Part shown: piece by piece, positions 1-11,043 of the stretch
How positions within the stretch are numbered: position 1 is the first letter of the stretch
Layout of the letters: each line of letters opens with the position of its first letter
The notes under the pieces: generated by a model
Told to the model about the DNA's origin: nothing
What the model saw: only the letters and a program-made list of their open reading frames with translations
Database searches by the model: none
Source: Monoplex corrugatus
Taxonomy: Eukaryota; Mollusca; Gastropoda; Littorinimorpha; Ranellidae
Direction of reading: 5' to 3'
NCBI GenBank assembly: GCA_030674185.1
Contig: CM060312.1
Coordinates: 33,242,813 to 33,306,812, forward strand
DNA: 64,000 nucleotides
Program-made: the position numbers and the translations under genes

Positions 1-70
1 TATTCATAAGCACCCCTTCAGTAGGGGCTATGGCCTTTCTTGAATAAAAATTCTGAAGTCTGAACTCTCT

Positions 71-150
<80 letters not shown>

Positions 151-771
151 ACCCGACGCTCCACTAGTAGCTTGTCTAATATCACTCATAGTGAAAAGAC
201 ATTAAATCAAAGAACGAACGAAACTCCATTAATATTTTTTTTTCTGATGTAGGTTAACAGTTGTTTATCGTTGAACTGCAGGGCCTGTCAGGGCGTCACC
301 ATTTTACAGTTACGTTTTTTTTTTATCTATATATTCCCTATTCTCAAGGCCACAGTTTATGATACATATAGAGGCACTGGGAAATAGAGAGTTACCAACT
401 ATCTCTCTGAGACTAGCCAGGACACCCCACATTTTACACTACGATAACCAAGTGTCAGCTAAGACTGATACTATGCAACACGCAGTAAAATCTACGCAAA
501 GGTATTTGGCTACTTTGTCATGCTCCAACTTTTGACAGGGGTAAGGGGTGAAGATGATAAAGCCGTGCTAAGCTTTCACTCTTCTGGTCGTTGCTCGTGT
601 TCATGGACATGGAACATTCCGAATAGCGGTCAGACATGTTGTCATCCGTAATGAGGGGAGGTAATCAAAGCAGAGTCAGAGAGAAACAAATCGCCGAACA
701 AATGCAGTCAAATATTTTCCCAGCCGCAACGTCATTGTGACCCCTCATTACCATATGACCTCGGTCCATTT
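1..771. other. no gene; CT microsatellite
   Basis: A (CT)n tract occupies about 72-147. The remainder is unique-looking AT-rich DNA. I see no coding sequence, RNA gene or recognisable mobile element in it. Confidence 0.6.
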
Positions 772-1015
772 TTGTTGGGATTTGGGGTTTGGGGTTTGTT
801 CAAGAGGGATTCGTCGCACTCGGACAATTCCATATATGCTCCACCCAAATCTGCCAGCAATTATCTGGCAGACTTCCTGAGCCTGCATAAAACCCTACAC
901 GTAGACAAGGTCTTGAATATGGCTCATCCTCAGCCAAGGCCAACCAGCAGGCTCTCAACTAAGCACGCAACAACCCCCCCCCCCCCAAACCCGACTCATT
1001 ACTGGTCCAATGAGG
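772..1015. repeat. dispersed repeat copy (shared with 49680-49850)
   Basis: The stretch around 795-935, starting near GTTCAAGAGGGATTCGTCGC, matches 49686-49830 with many substitutions. The open frame of 84 codons here is most likely incidental to the repeat. A C homopolymer of 12 or more follows near 973. The family is not recognised; it could be part of a SINE or LINE. Confidence 0.5.
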
Positions 1016-1137
1016 TCTACGACTAACCAAAAGATGGAGATACATGGATCCAGCCACTCAACCAGAGGTAGGTAGCCAAACCATGATGGTGGATGAGAAA
1101 TGCAGGTATTTGACCCGAGAAGCGGAAAATGGACTCT

Positions 1138-1592
1138 AAATGCCTATCAATTAACATCAGGAAGAGAGTTCTTGAATGTTATATAGAAGCAATACTGTTG
1201 TACGGATGTGAGTCGTGGAAGTCAACAAGCAAAGCCAGAACAAGACTGAGGCAACCGAGATGTGGTTTCTCAGAAGAATGTTGAGAGTTCCATGGACAGC
1301 AAAGAAAACAAACGAGACAGTCTTGATGAGGCAGACACAAGTAGATCACTCATAGGGAAGATTAGGAAAAGACAGGCAACATTTATAGGCCATTTTATGA
1401 GGAAGGGGGATTTGGAGCACCTGGTCACAACGGGAAAGCTGGAGGGAAAGAGAGCACCAGGTAGACCCAGGGAGAAAATGCTGGACGGACTTGCAAGGTG
1501 GCTGGGACGAGGAGGGTGGGGGAGATGCTTGGGGCAACGAGAGATAGAGACAGATGGAAGTCAATGACCGCCAAGCCATACTGCAGGGCACC

Positions 1593-1657
<65 letters not shown>

Positions 1658-1669
1658 ATATGATGATGA
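1138..1669 (+). mobile_element. LINE fragment with (GAT)n tail, 5'-truncated (RTE-like)
   Basis: This is the C-terminal end of a non-LTR retrotransposon ORF2 plus its 3' end. The frame reads QKNVESSMDSKENKRDS, then RKRQATFIGHFMRKGDLEHL and GKLEGKRAPGRPREK, the usual region after the reverse transcriptase core. The same block recurs at least nine times in this window. The element ends in GCAGGGCACC and then (GAT)n at about 1593-1669. A trinucleotide-repeat tail is typical of the RTE clade, so the clade name is inference. Frameshifts relative to sister copies mark it as dead. Confidence 0.85.
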
Positions 1670-1799
1670 ATGTGAGATACCAGGAAATATGAGGACTAGA
1701 TAAGGTAGCAAACGATGCAGGCCAGGAAGACCAGTCAGACAACAGCATCTGCTAAAGTGAAAAGAGGATCATCATCAGATCAATCCTGAAACCTCGGAC

Positions 1800-2000
1800 A
1801 GACAGGGGCGACAACCACCTTCTATGCAGACAGCAGTAAGTAATCCTGATATACACGTACACACTGGCTACAGTCTGATACAACGCCTTTATAAGTACAT
1901 GTTGAGACAGACACCTTCACCAGTTTGCCCCTGTGGTCAAAAGGACCAGATAGTTGAAATTGTATTGCAGCAATGTCGCCACAACCAAGTGGAGCAACAG
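1800..2000 (+). mobile_element. LINE tail fragment with degenerate CCHC-like motif
   Basis: The plus frame from about 1835 reads HVHTGYSLIQRLYKYMLRQT and then CPCGQKDQIVEIVLQQC. This matches the region at the end of RNase-H-bearing animal LINEs: a TGH..L..HL stretch followed by a CPCG...H.L..C zinc-knuckle-like motif. The usual His before the last Cys is Ile here, consistent with decay. Family-level assignment (Jockey/I/CR1-like) is from memory and uncertain. Confidence 0.6.
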
Positions 2001-2027
2001 TAGCGACGGCCGTCTACAACTCCTCTG

Positions 2028-2428
2028 TCACCCAGTAGCTCAGTTGGTTTGAGCGTCGGATTCACATGCTAATGGTTGTGGGTTCAAACCCGGGGTGCGC
2101 TACATTAATTAAAACTGGCCTTCTCACCGTCCCATGTTAACATCATTTATGTTCTGGTGGTGTCAGTAAAGGATCAGATAAGTCCCCTTTCCCACACTTC
2201 CCTGGGATGGTTATCACTGTCGCCATATCACCGAAATGGTTGTCGACGTAAAAACTGAACCAAATCAATCAGAGGCTAGGTAGGCCTCAGACCTGGCCAG
2301 CTCATGGTTTATGTGCAGGCTTAAGGCTTGTGCCATGATCACCATACACATGGCACTGTGACGTTAGTGCATATGGAATTCGTTCTGAGCGCGGAGACGT
2401 CATCTTGAGAAACTGAAACTGAAACTGT
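2028..2428 (+). mobile_element. tRNA-derived SINE, family A, full-length copy
   Basis: The 5' head is tRNA-like. Box A is TAGCTCAGTTGG at 2036-2047 and box B is GGTTCAAACCC at 2081-2091, which would form an internal RNA polymerase III promoter. A roughly 300 bp body follows, ending in repeats of GAAACT near 2410-2428. A similar full-length copy is on the minus strand at 46764-47178, and partial copies are at 3920, 26917 and 51957. Confidence 0.85.
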
Positions 2429-2879
2429 CACCAAGCTCCAAGCTTGTCGGAAGTTTGAGAACGTCTTTACTGTGTGCTCTTTACCATTGCCGTTACTGAC
2501 TGAAACATGATAATTGTGACATTGAGAACAGACCAAGCCAACATACGCCTAAACATACTATTTTTTTTTAAAATCCTTGTTCGTTCTGAGTTGAAAATAT
2601 GATTTAGAGAGTTGTGTTTGATTTCGTTCATTCTGTTCGTCTTTCTCGTGGCATCACGACATCATGGCGATCATGCCAGCCTCCCTCCAAATCGCCATCT
2701 CCCTGTGGTTTTGTCATGGTCACACCGGCGTAGGTTCAAAAGTGATACTAGCGCACAATTAAGCCACACAAATGTGGGAAAAGTAAAGGCAAGAACTGTC
2801 AAAAATCTGGAACAGCAAGAAAATCTCCCTCACCCTAAAGTCGCCATTGCGGTTCAACAACCCTAACGTTCTGTCAAAT

Positions 2880-3235
2880 TTGCTGAACAGCTCAGCAGCC
2901 AAACTGCACATGAAAACAAGCCAGGAAAAGAAACCTGAGTCCTTCGACCTAAAGTGTTTTCGCAAGATCGATGGCATCTAGTGGAAAGACTTTGTGACAA
3001 ACGATGAAGTAAGGTTAAGAGGCATACAGATCTCAGTTACCAACATCATCTGTAAACGATGACAGAGTTGTCTGGGGCCATGCTGCAAGACTGCTATCTT
3101 CCAGACCTGCCAACCGAACTTGGGACCCAGGAAGACAGCAAAGTACGGAAAGACGTAAAATAAACTGGCGCCAGACGGTTGACAGAGACGTACAACTGGT
3201 GGATAGACAGACGCTGGAGTAATGCCTTCAGACTT
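2880..3235 (+). mobile_element. degenerate LINE fragment, third lineage
   Basis: Translation with several frame breaks gives FDLKCFRKIDGI, WKDFVTNDEVR and then ISVTNIICKR. This is a decayed version of the KCLRRILGI..W.D.VTN.EV...R...I..I..RR block found after the RT domain of many animal LINEs. The GPRKTAKYGKT stretch near 3120-3160 would correspond to the usual GKRKRGRPKKTW segment. Frameshifts and stops make it non-functional. Confidence 0.6.
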
Positions 3236-3668
3236 TTATCCCACTGGAGAAGGCAACAGGGAAATTTTAGTCTTTTTCTCCTAATTTTTGTATTTGGTGT
3301 TTATTCGTTTGTGATCTTACGTTTACGCTTAACGAAGGCCAGTTGGCCGAAAATTTGCGCAAGTCTTGTCTGGTTGTATTAGATACGCGTTTTGATTTTT
3401 TTTTTTTTTTGGGGGGGGGGGGGTTGTTTGTTTGTTTGGGTTTTTTTGTTTGTTTGTTTGTTTGTTTTCTGGTTCCTTCAGAATCTCTGCCGACCGTGCA
3501 CGTTGGAGCGACTTGTTGCCTCATGCATCGCACTACACGCGAGCGTCTAAGTAAATCACATAATACAGATGACCCCACACTGCTATCAGATGACCAGTGG
3601 TCTAGTGTCTGTCGTTCAGTCCTTCACTTTGCTTTGCTGACTACACCTATTTGAGTGGACCTGGAATC
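3236..3668. other. no gene; T/G homopolymers and short dispersed motif
   Basis: The stretch contains T and G homopolymers near 3397-3423 and a (GTTT)n tract. A motif near 3336-3375 (CCAGTTGGCCGAAAATTTGC) is also found, diverged, at about 60370-60395. Nothing coding is supported. Confidence 0.5.
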
Positions 3669-3671
3669 CAA

Positions 3672-3865
<194 letters not shown>

Positions 3866-3919
3866 CACATCACATAGATTGACGTGATGAATATGGATCA
3901 GTGTGTGCATAACTTCCGT

Positions 3920-4290
3920 GCCGGCCTCAATAGCTCATTTGGTTGAATGTCGGATTCACATACTCACATTAACCTTTTGACCCCTGCACTCTGTCCACCA
4001 GCATCCTGCGTTGTCAGCCATGCTAGCAAATCCAAAACGTAGCCCTTTGACTACCTCGCCCTTTCCACCAGCTTCCTGCAAGAAGCTGGTGGACAGGATG
4101 AGGGAGTCAAAGGGGTAAGTTTTTGCAGTCAGTGCACAGGGTGCGGGAGTCAAAGAGTTAAAACTGGTTATACTGCCTATCTTAGTGAACATAATTGTTG
4201 TCCTGGTGATGTCGGTACAGGATTAGGTTAGTCCCAAGCATCCCCCACTTACCTGAGACAGTTATCCTCATCTACCAGATCACCTGAGGT
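3920..4290 (+). mobile_element. SINE family A copy split by a TTAA palindromic element
   Basis: The tRNA-like head lies at 3924-3968, with TAGCTCATTTGG as the box A equivalent. The SINE body resumes at 4162 with AAACTGG and continues to about 4290. Between the two halves sits the TTAA element at 3969-4161. The box B region appears to have been lost at the junction. Confidence 0.75.
3969..4161. mobile_element. TTAA palindromic MITE copy 1 (193 bp)
   Basis: TTAA is present at both edges and the copy is inserted in SINE A. Terminal inverted repeats start AACC(T/C)TTTGAC, and an inner palindrome centres near 4082. This is the full-length 193 bp form with the long arm on the left. Confidence 0.85.
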
Positions 4291-4813
4291 CATTATCATC
4301 ATCATCATCATCAGGTGCCCTGCCGCATGGCGTTGGCGATCATGGACTTCCATCTGTCTCTATCTCTCGTTGCCCCTAGCATCTCCCCCACCCTCCTCGT
4401 CCCCAGCCACCTGCAAGTCCGTCCAGCATTTTCTCCCTGGGTCTACCCAGTGCTCTCCTTCCCTCCAGCTTTCCCGTTGTGACCAGGTGCTCCAAATCCC
4501 CCTTCCTCATAAAATGGCCTATAAATATTGCCTGTCTTTTCCTAATCTTCCTTATGAGTGATCTACTTGTGTCTGCCTCCATCAAGACTGTCTCGTTTGT
4601 TTTCTTTGCTGTTCATGGAACTCTCAACATTCTTCTTAGAAACCACATCTCGGTTGCCTCAATCTTGTTCTGGCTTTGTTTGTTGAATGTCCACGCCTCG
4701 CATCCGTACAACAGTACGTGCTGACGTAAAACTAAGGCATCTTTTGTTTGCCCCCTAACAGTGTCGATTCGATATAACACTCAAGAACTCTCCTCTTGAT
4801 GTTAATTGATAGG
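4289..4813 (-). mobile_element. RTE-like LINE, minus-strand copy, head-to-head with the next
   Basis: Read on the minus strand, it starts at CCTATCAATTAAC and runs through the YGCEAW region and the GKLEG.RA.GRPREK block to the (GAT)n tail, which appears as (ATC)n at 4291-4313 on the plus strand. At 4811-4813 it meets a plus-strand segment of the same family with a 3-nt shared AGG. That is either twin-primed inversion or two independent insertions. Confidence 0.8.
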
Positions 4814-5356
4814 TTGATAAGTTTAAATATCTGGGAACGGTCATCTCATCAGATAGCAGATGCACATAGAAATAACCAGCAGAATCGGCCAGGCCAAAAC
4901 AGCATTCAAGAAATTGAAAAAAATGTTCTTACCAACAAGTGCCTATCAATTAACATCAGGAAGAGAGTTCTTCAGTGTTACATAGAACCGATACTTCTCG
5001 GGGTCGTTCTGTGACAAGAAGTGACTTGGGAAGCAAGGTGAGGAGGGTTGGGGTACGGGAAAGGGGAGGAAAGGCTCCCGCTCTCTTGGCAGGGTACGCG
5101 GGAAGGACATCGACATGGTACGGATTAATATGCAATATAGCATAATTGGAGCACCTGGTCACAACAGGAAAGCTGGAGGGAAGGGGAGCACCAGGTAGAC
5201 CCAGGGAGAAGATATTGGACGGACTTGCAGAGTGGCTGAAGACAAAGAGGGTGGAAGAGATGCTTAAGGCAACAAGGGATAGAAACAGATGGAAGGTCGT
5301 GATCGCCAACGCCATGTGGCAAGGCACTTGATGATGGTGATGATGATGGTGATGGT
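4811..5356 (+). mobile_element. RTE-like LINE, plus-strand copy with internal replacement
   Basis: 4811-4997 matches the upstream part of the family (FKYLGTVIS region to CYIEPI). 5146-5356 matches the 3' end (EHLVTTGKLEGRGAPGRPRE) with an irregular (GAT)n tail. The middle (about 4998-5145) is replaced by GC-richer sequence that I cannot assign. The copy is broken. Confidence 0.75.
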
Positions 5357-5461
5357 ATGATTCAGCCATATGACTTGACAGAATAGGACTAAATCTGTTT
5401 GGCCTGCATTTGTGTGAGACTTGCAAGCCATAAACAGGCCAAATCAAATTTTTGATCTGAT

Positions 5462-5830
5462 TTGATGTGGCCTGTTTTAATGTATGGTTGCGAAGCCTGG
5501 ACACTAAGAAAAGACGAAGAAAATAAAATCAATGCAGCAGAAATGTGGCTCTATAGACGACTTCTCAGAGTCAAATGGACAGACAGAAGAACGACGATAG
5601 CATATTAAAGGAACTGAATGTCAGGCAGCCAGCTGCTGACACAGACCTACAAAAGAAAGCGATCAGAAACACCAACACAAACCTGATGTCAGCAGTCTTG
5701 CAGGGGAAAGTTGAGGCGAGGAGAAGAAAGGGTCGACCGCACACCTCCTATTTCAACAACATCGTTGAAGTCTGTGGTCTGGAGATCCAGGAGGTCGCCC
5801 ACAGATGTGTTATTCGTGTTACCTAGAGAA
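5462..5830 (+). mobile_element. second LINE family copy (RLLRVKWTD type)
   Basis: The frame reads YGCEAWTLRKDEENKINAAE and then MWLYRRLLRVKWTDRR. After a frameshift it continues as GRPHTSYFNNIVEVCGLEIQ. This is the post-RT part of a LINE related to, but distinct from, the (GAT)-tailed family. Other copies are at 7530-8008 and 8528-8998. Confidence 0.75.
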
Positions 5831-5867
5831 AACTTGTGACATAGAGCGTGGATCCTACCGCCGATCC

Positions 5868-5902
5868 CGGCGAGAAAGAGAGAGGGAGAGAGACAGACAG
5901 AC

Positions 5903-5941
<39 letters not shown>

Positions 5942-5990
5942 CACAGAGAGAGAGACAGAGAGAGAGAGAAGAGAGAGAGAGAGAGAATTC
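5868..5990. repeat. (GA)n/(GACA)n microsatellite
   Basis: Purine-rich tract of GAGA and GACA units. The paired Ser/Leu-rich and Arg/Glu-rich open frames over it are artefacts. Confidence 0.9.
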
Positions 5991-6216
5991 AAGCCATATA
6001 CGTCCAGATGAAGATGAAAGCCAGACTTTCTGTCTGTAAGCCGGACAGCCGTCGACCATTTGTCATTTTTACAATTGGCATAAGAAAGGAAAAACACATA
6101 CCGTGTTATGATCGGCTGGTGTGTACTGCCAATCAACCACTGATATGTCCTGAATCAGACTGTATGAAATCTTCCTCATAATGTAAGAGGGGAGAACTGA
6201 TGCTATGTACCTACGT

Positions 6217-6217
<1 letters not shown>

Positions 6218-6273
<56 letters not shown>

Positions 6274-6705
6274 CGTGTGAGTGTATGTGCGTGTGTTGTG
6301 TGTGTGTGAGTGAGTGAGTGAGTGAATGAGTCAGTGAGTCAGTGAGTGAGTTTGTCTGTGAGTGAGTGAGTGAATGAGTGTGTATATATGTAGTGAGCGA
6401 GTGAGTGAGTGTGTGAGTGAGTGATTGAGTGAGTCAATGAGTGAGTGTAAGTGAGTGGGCGAGTGAGGGAGTGAGGAGTGTGTGGAGTGAGTGTGCGAGC
6501 GAGTGAGTGAATGAGTGAGTGAATGGGTGAGTGAATGAGCGAATGAGTGAGTGGGTGAGTGAGTGAGTGAGTGAGTGTGCGAGCGAGTGAATGAGTGAGG
6601 GAGTGTGCGAGCGAGCCAGTCAGTGTGTGAGTGATGAGTGAGATGAGTGAGTGAGTGAGTGAGTGAGTGGTGAGTGAGTGTGTGTTTGTGTGTTTGGTGT
6701 TGTGT
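6218..6705. repeat. (GT)n followed by degenerate (GTGA)n tract
   Basis: A pure GT block of about 50 bp (6219-6270) is followed by about 400 bp of GAGT tetranucleotides with variants such as GAAT, GCGA and GTGC. It looks like an old, decayed tetranucleotide expansion. Confidence 0.9.
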
Positions 6706-6795
6706 GTGTGTGTGGGACTGTCAGAACACTTTCCATTACTTTTCAGTTACCATTCTAACCCAGTCGAGGGATGGCCAACTGTTATTATACTTTTG

Positions 6796-7484
6796 TATGC
6801 TACACGTGTTTTGTTTGATAAGTATGCTACACGTGTGTAGTTTGATAAGTATGCTACACGTGTGTAGTTTGATAAGTATGCTACACGTGTGCAGATTGAT
6901 AAGTATACTACACGTGTGTAGTTTGATAAGTATGCTACACGTGTGCGATTTGATAAGTATACTACACGTGTTGTAGTTTGATAAGTATGCTACACGTGTG
7001 TAGTTTGATAAGTATGCTACACGTGTGTAGTTTGATAAGTATGCTACACGTGTGTAGTTTGATAAGTATGCTACACGTGTGTAGTTTGATAAGTATGCTA
7101 CACGTGTGTAGTTTGATAAGTATACTACACGTGTGTAGTTTGATAAGTATGCTACACGTGTGCAGATTGATAAGTATACTACACGTGTGTAGTTTGATAA
7201 GTATGCTACACGTGTGTAGTTTGATAAGTATGCTACACGTGTGTAGTTTGATAAGTATGCTACACGTATGTAGTTTGATAAGTATGCTACACGTGTGTAG
7301 TTTGATAAGTATGCTACACGTGTGTAGTTTGATAAGTATACTACACGTGTGTAGTTTGATAAGTATACTACACGTGTGTAGTTTGATAAGTATGCTACAC
7401 GTGTGTAGTTTGATAAGTATGCTACACGTGTGTAGTTTGATAAGTATGCTACACGTGTGTAGTTTGATAAGTATACTACACGTG
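6796..7484. repeat. 27-bp minisatellite, about 25-26 units
   Basis: Unit TAGTTTGATAAGTATGCTAC followed by ACGTGTG. Because 27 is divisible by three, it keeps a frame open that encodes a nine-residue repeat (ISMLHVCSL), but this is a by-product. Each unit has one CACGTG and one TGATAAG. One unit near 7262 has lost the CACGTG by a single change. Confidence 0.97.
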
Positions 7485-7529
7485 CACCGCTGTCTGTCTG
7501 ACGGTCAGAGGAAAACAGTTATTTCAGAT

Positions 7530-8008
7530 ACGATTTGGAGTGGCCTGAATTCGAATTTCAAGGTATTTGATCTGGCCAGTCATGATTTATGGCTGAGAAA
7601 CCTGGACTCTCAGAAAAGCTGATTGCAAAAGAATCGAGGCAGCAGAGATGTAGTTTTATACGGAGACTACTATGTGTCAAATGGACAGACAGAAGAATTA
7701 ATACAAGTGTCCCGGAAGAAGTTGATACCACCAGAAAACTACTAGCAGACATCAACAAGAGAAGACTAAGATACTTTGGCCATGTGTCACGCAACAAGAA
7801 CACGGACCTCACGGCAACCATCTTTTAAGGAAAAACAGAGGCAAACAGGAAGAAAAGCAGACCTCCAATCTCATACATCGAGAACATAACCAACATCAGT
7901 GGCCTAAATATTCAAGAAGTCGTCCCCACAAAAGTCAAGACAGAGCGGTTTGGAGCGGCCAACACTGAACCCGGTGATGCCGACAGGTGAGACAGGTGAG
8001 ACGATGTG
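7530..8008 (+). mobile_element. second LINE family copy, left arm of inverted pair
   Basis: The translation includes RRLLCVKWTDRRINTSVPEE and DINKRRLRYFGHVSRNKNTD. The latter is the R..RL.(Y/W)FGHV.R block of LINE C-termini. It ends in a GACAGGTGAGACAGGTGAGAC segment at 7981-8003, which recurs inverted at 8530-8551. Confidence 0.8.
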
Positions 8009-8151
8009 GAGATGTTGTAGCGATTTTCATTCTGCAATTGGATCTTCATCCACGTGTTGGCCCAGTCTGATAAGAATTATCGCTCGGTATAAAATTCAAT
8101 AGGCGGTCAGCGCCTCTTTTTATAGTGAGTCAACTCAGGCAAACACAAAAG

Positions 8152-8416
8152 AACATTAGCAAAGAAGATTAGAAAAAACAATAGGTATAGGACATTTTAT
8201 GATGCGAGAGAAATTTGAGCATCTAGTCAGAACAGGAAAGCTGGAGGTGAAAAAGAGCACCAGGTAGATCCAGGGAGAAAACATTGGACGGAATTGTTGA
8301 GTGGGATGTAGACAGAAAAGGTGGGAGATGTACTTACAGCGACAGGTGATAGATTCGTATGGAGGGCCATGATCGCCAACGCCATGTGGCAGGGCACATG
8401 ATGATGATGATGATAA
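8152..8416 (+). mobile_element. RTE-like LINE 3' end with (GAT)n tail
   Basis: It starts in the KKIRKNN.Y.TFYD region, passes through the GKLEV.K block with frame breaks, and ends in CCATGTGGCAGGGCAC plus (GAT)6 at 8398-8416. It lies in the loop between the two arms of the second LINE family. Confidence 0.8.
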
Positions 8417-8527
8417 GGAGGAGGAGGAGTCAACTGACCTCTTTAGACAAACCATGAGCTGGAGGAGCACACACCATCATTGAATCTGAGATAAGTATTT
8501 AGACTTTGTTCATAACTCTTAGATACT

Positions 8528-8998
8528 AATGTCTCACCTGTCTCACCTGTCGGCGTCACCGGGTTCAGTGTTGGCTGCTGCCCATTTTGACACCACCATC
8601 TCTCTCCAGGCCGCTCTGTCTTGACTTTTGTGGACAATTTCTTGAACAGCTAGGCCACTGATATTGGTTATGTTCTCGATGTATGAGATTGGAGGTCTCC
8701 TTTCTTCCTTTTTGCCACTGTTTTTTCTTGACAAATAGTTGCCATGAGGTCCATGTTCTTATTACGCACCACATGCCCAATGTATTTTAGTCTTCTCTTG
8801 TTGATGTCTGCTAGTAGTTTTCTGGTGGTATCAAGTTCTTCCAGGACACTTGCATTAGTTCTTCATCTGTCCATTTGACACGTAGTAGTCTCCGATAAAA
8901 CCACATCTCTGCTGCCTCAATTCTTCTGCAATCGGTTTTTTTTTTTTTCAGAGTCCAGGCTTCGCAGCCATAAATCATGACTGGCCAGATCAATCATT
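8528..8998 (-). mobile_element. second LINE family copy, right arm of inverted pair
   Basis: On the minus strand it reads YGCEAWTLKKKKTDCRRIEA and MWFYRRLLRVKWTDEELMQV, then the KRRLKYIGHVVRNKN equivalent in another frame. By eye it is about 90 percent identical to 7530-8008 in reverse complement. An A8-10 run near 8937-8949 sits in the frame. Confidence 0.8.
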
Positions 8999-9216
8999 TT
9001 AAAAGTCTAACTTTCAGGCCATTTGGTATGCCTCTGTCTTTCCAGATAATGTTGATTTGGATGCAAATGTCCCACCGAAATCTGCAACGACCTGGGAAAA
9101 CCTACTTTCCTGCGCAGAATCCTGAGCATTTGGAAATGAATCTAACGTTGATGGAGCAGGTAAACAGATCAGTCATCTTACTCGCTAATCGTAACCTCAG
9201 AAGTATCTCAAATCAT

Positions 9217-9274
9217 GGGGGGGGGGGGGGGGATAGAGAGAGATAGAGAGTGAGAGATAGAGAGGGAGAGAGAC

Positions 9275-9305
<31 letters not shown>

Positions 9306-9345
9306 CAGACAGAAAGACACACAGAGAAAGAAAACGAGAAAGCAG
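9217..9345. repeat. G homopolymer and (GA/GACA)n
   Basis: A G run of about 16 at 9218-9231 is followed by GAGA/GACA tetranucleotides. Confidence 0.9.
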
Positions 9346-9662
9346 AAGATGAGGAACGTTACACCGGCTTTACATCGATTCAGAGATTTTGCCTCTTTGT
9401 GTCTAACCTGTTTCGGTCTCTGGCGGCACTAGTATAGCAGGGGCTGTGTGCACGCTCACTCTTATCAAGACCCGCATGGGAAAGACAGAAGCTCTTATTT
9501 TACAACGTGACAAAGCAAGAGATACAGTGAAGTCACGAGTAAATCTCTTTCCCTCCCCCCCCCTCCCAACTACCATCAGCTGTACGGGACCATGCGGTAG
9601 TTAGCAGATCTCACGTCAGCTGACTGATAACCGCAAATGGATGTGAGGAAGGAATGGTTCAC

Positions 9663-9694
<32 letters not shown>

Positions 9695-9764
9695 AGATAG
9701 CTCTACACCTGCATCCTAAATCCTGTGATAAAGCCACGGTGGCCTAGCGGTTAAAATCCTGTGT
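9346..9764. other. no gene; C30 homopolymer; tRNA-like SINE head fragment
   Basis: Unique sequence up to a poly(C) run of about 30 at 9666-9694. At 9731-9760 a short stretch, GGTGGCCTAGCGGTTAAAAT, looks like a SINE 5' head with box A only. The 53-bp array begins directly after it. Confidence 0.5.
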
Positions 9765-10900
9765 CAGACTTCGATAATGGTGCAGGATTTATTGTGTCGT
9801 TTAGTATGAAAGAGAGACTGACTCCGATAATGGTACAGGATTTATTATGTCGTTTGGTATGAAAGAGATTGACTTGGATAATGGTACAGGATTTATTGTG
9901 TCGTTTAGTCTGAGAAAGGGACTGACTTTGATAATGGTACAGGATTTATTATGTCATTTGGTATGAAAGAGATTGACTTGGATAATGGTACAGGATTTAT
10001 TGTGTCGTTTAGTCTGAGAAAGGGACTGACTTTGATAATGGTACAAAATGTATTGTGTCGTTTAGTCTGAAAGAGAGACTGACTTTGATAATGATACAGA
10101 ATTTATCATGTCATTTCATCTAAAAGAGAGACTGACCTCAATAATGATAATTGATTTATTGTATCGTTTAGTCTGAGAAAGGGACTGACTTCGATAATGA
10201 TACTGGATTTATTATGTCGTTTAATCTGAAAGATGGACTGATTTGGATAATGGTACAGGATTTATTGTGTCGTTTAGTCTAAAAGAGAGACTGACTTGGA
10301 TAGTGGTACAGTATTTATTGTGTCGTTTAGTCTGAAAGACGGACTGACTTGGATAATGGTACAGTATTTATTATGTCGTTTAATCTCAAAGAGAGACTGA
10401 TTTCGATAATGGTACAGTATTTATTATGTCGTTTAATCTCAAAGAGAGACTGATTTCGATAATGGTACAGGATTTATTATGTTTTTTAGTCTAAAATAGA
10501 GAGACTGATATTGATAATGATACAGGGTTTATTGTGTCGTTAAGTTTGAAAGAGAAATTGACTTGGATAATAGTACAGAATTTATTATGTCGTTTAGTCT
10601 TAAAGAGAGACTGATTCCGATAATGGTACAGGATTTATTATATCGTTTAGACTGAAAGAGACTGACTTGGATAATAGTTCAGTATTTATTACGTCGTTTA
10701 GTCTAAGAAAGGGACTGATTTGGATAATAGTACAGAATTTATTACGTCGTTTAGTCTGAAAGAGAGACTGACTTCGATAATGGTAAAGGATTTATTATAT
10801 CGTTTAGTCTGGAAGAGACTGACTTGGATAATGGTACAGTATTTGTTATGTCGTTTAGTCTAAGAAAGGGACTGATTTGGATAATGGTACAGGATTTATT
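9765..10900. repeat. 53-bp minisatellite, about 21 units
   Basis: The unit contains GATAATGGTACAGGATTTAT and then GTCGTTTAGTCTGAAAGAGA. Units are diverged (roughly 80-95 percent), with recurring subtypes such as GAGAAAGGGACTGA, which implies old amplification. It ends directly at a truncated TTAA element. Confidence 0.95.
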
Positions 10901-10910
10901 ACCCTATTTA

Positions 10911-11043
10911 TTACCCTATCCACCAGCTTCCTGCTGGGAGTTGGTGGATAGGGTGAGGGAATCAAAGGGTTAAATTTTTGCTTTGTTAGCATGGTTGACA
11001 ATGCAGGATGCTGGTGGACAGGGTGAGGGAGTCAAAGGGTTAA
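10911..11043. mobile_element. TTAA palindromic MITE copy 2 (left-truncated)
   Basis: It starts inside the inner left arm (TTACCCTATCCACCAGC). It keeps the inner tip near 10932, inner TTAA at 10970-10973, the long right arm with TTGTTAGCATGGTTGACA, and terminal TTAA at 11040-11043. Confidence 0.85.

Noticed and set aside
2036..2100. Stand-alone tRNA gene
   Set aside because: A and B boxes are present but the body continues as a 400 bp SINE repeated elsewhere, and no clean acceptor-stem pairing is evident.
6978..7622. 214-codon open frame encoding a nine-residue repeat
   Set aside because: Produced by a 27-bp minisatellite whose length is a multiple of three. There is no codon bias, start context or conserved flank.
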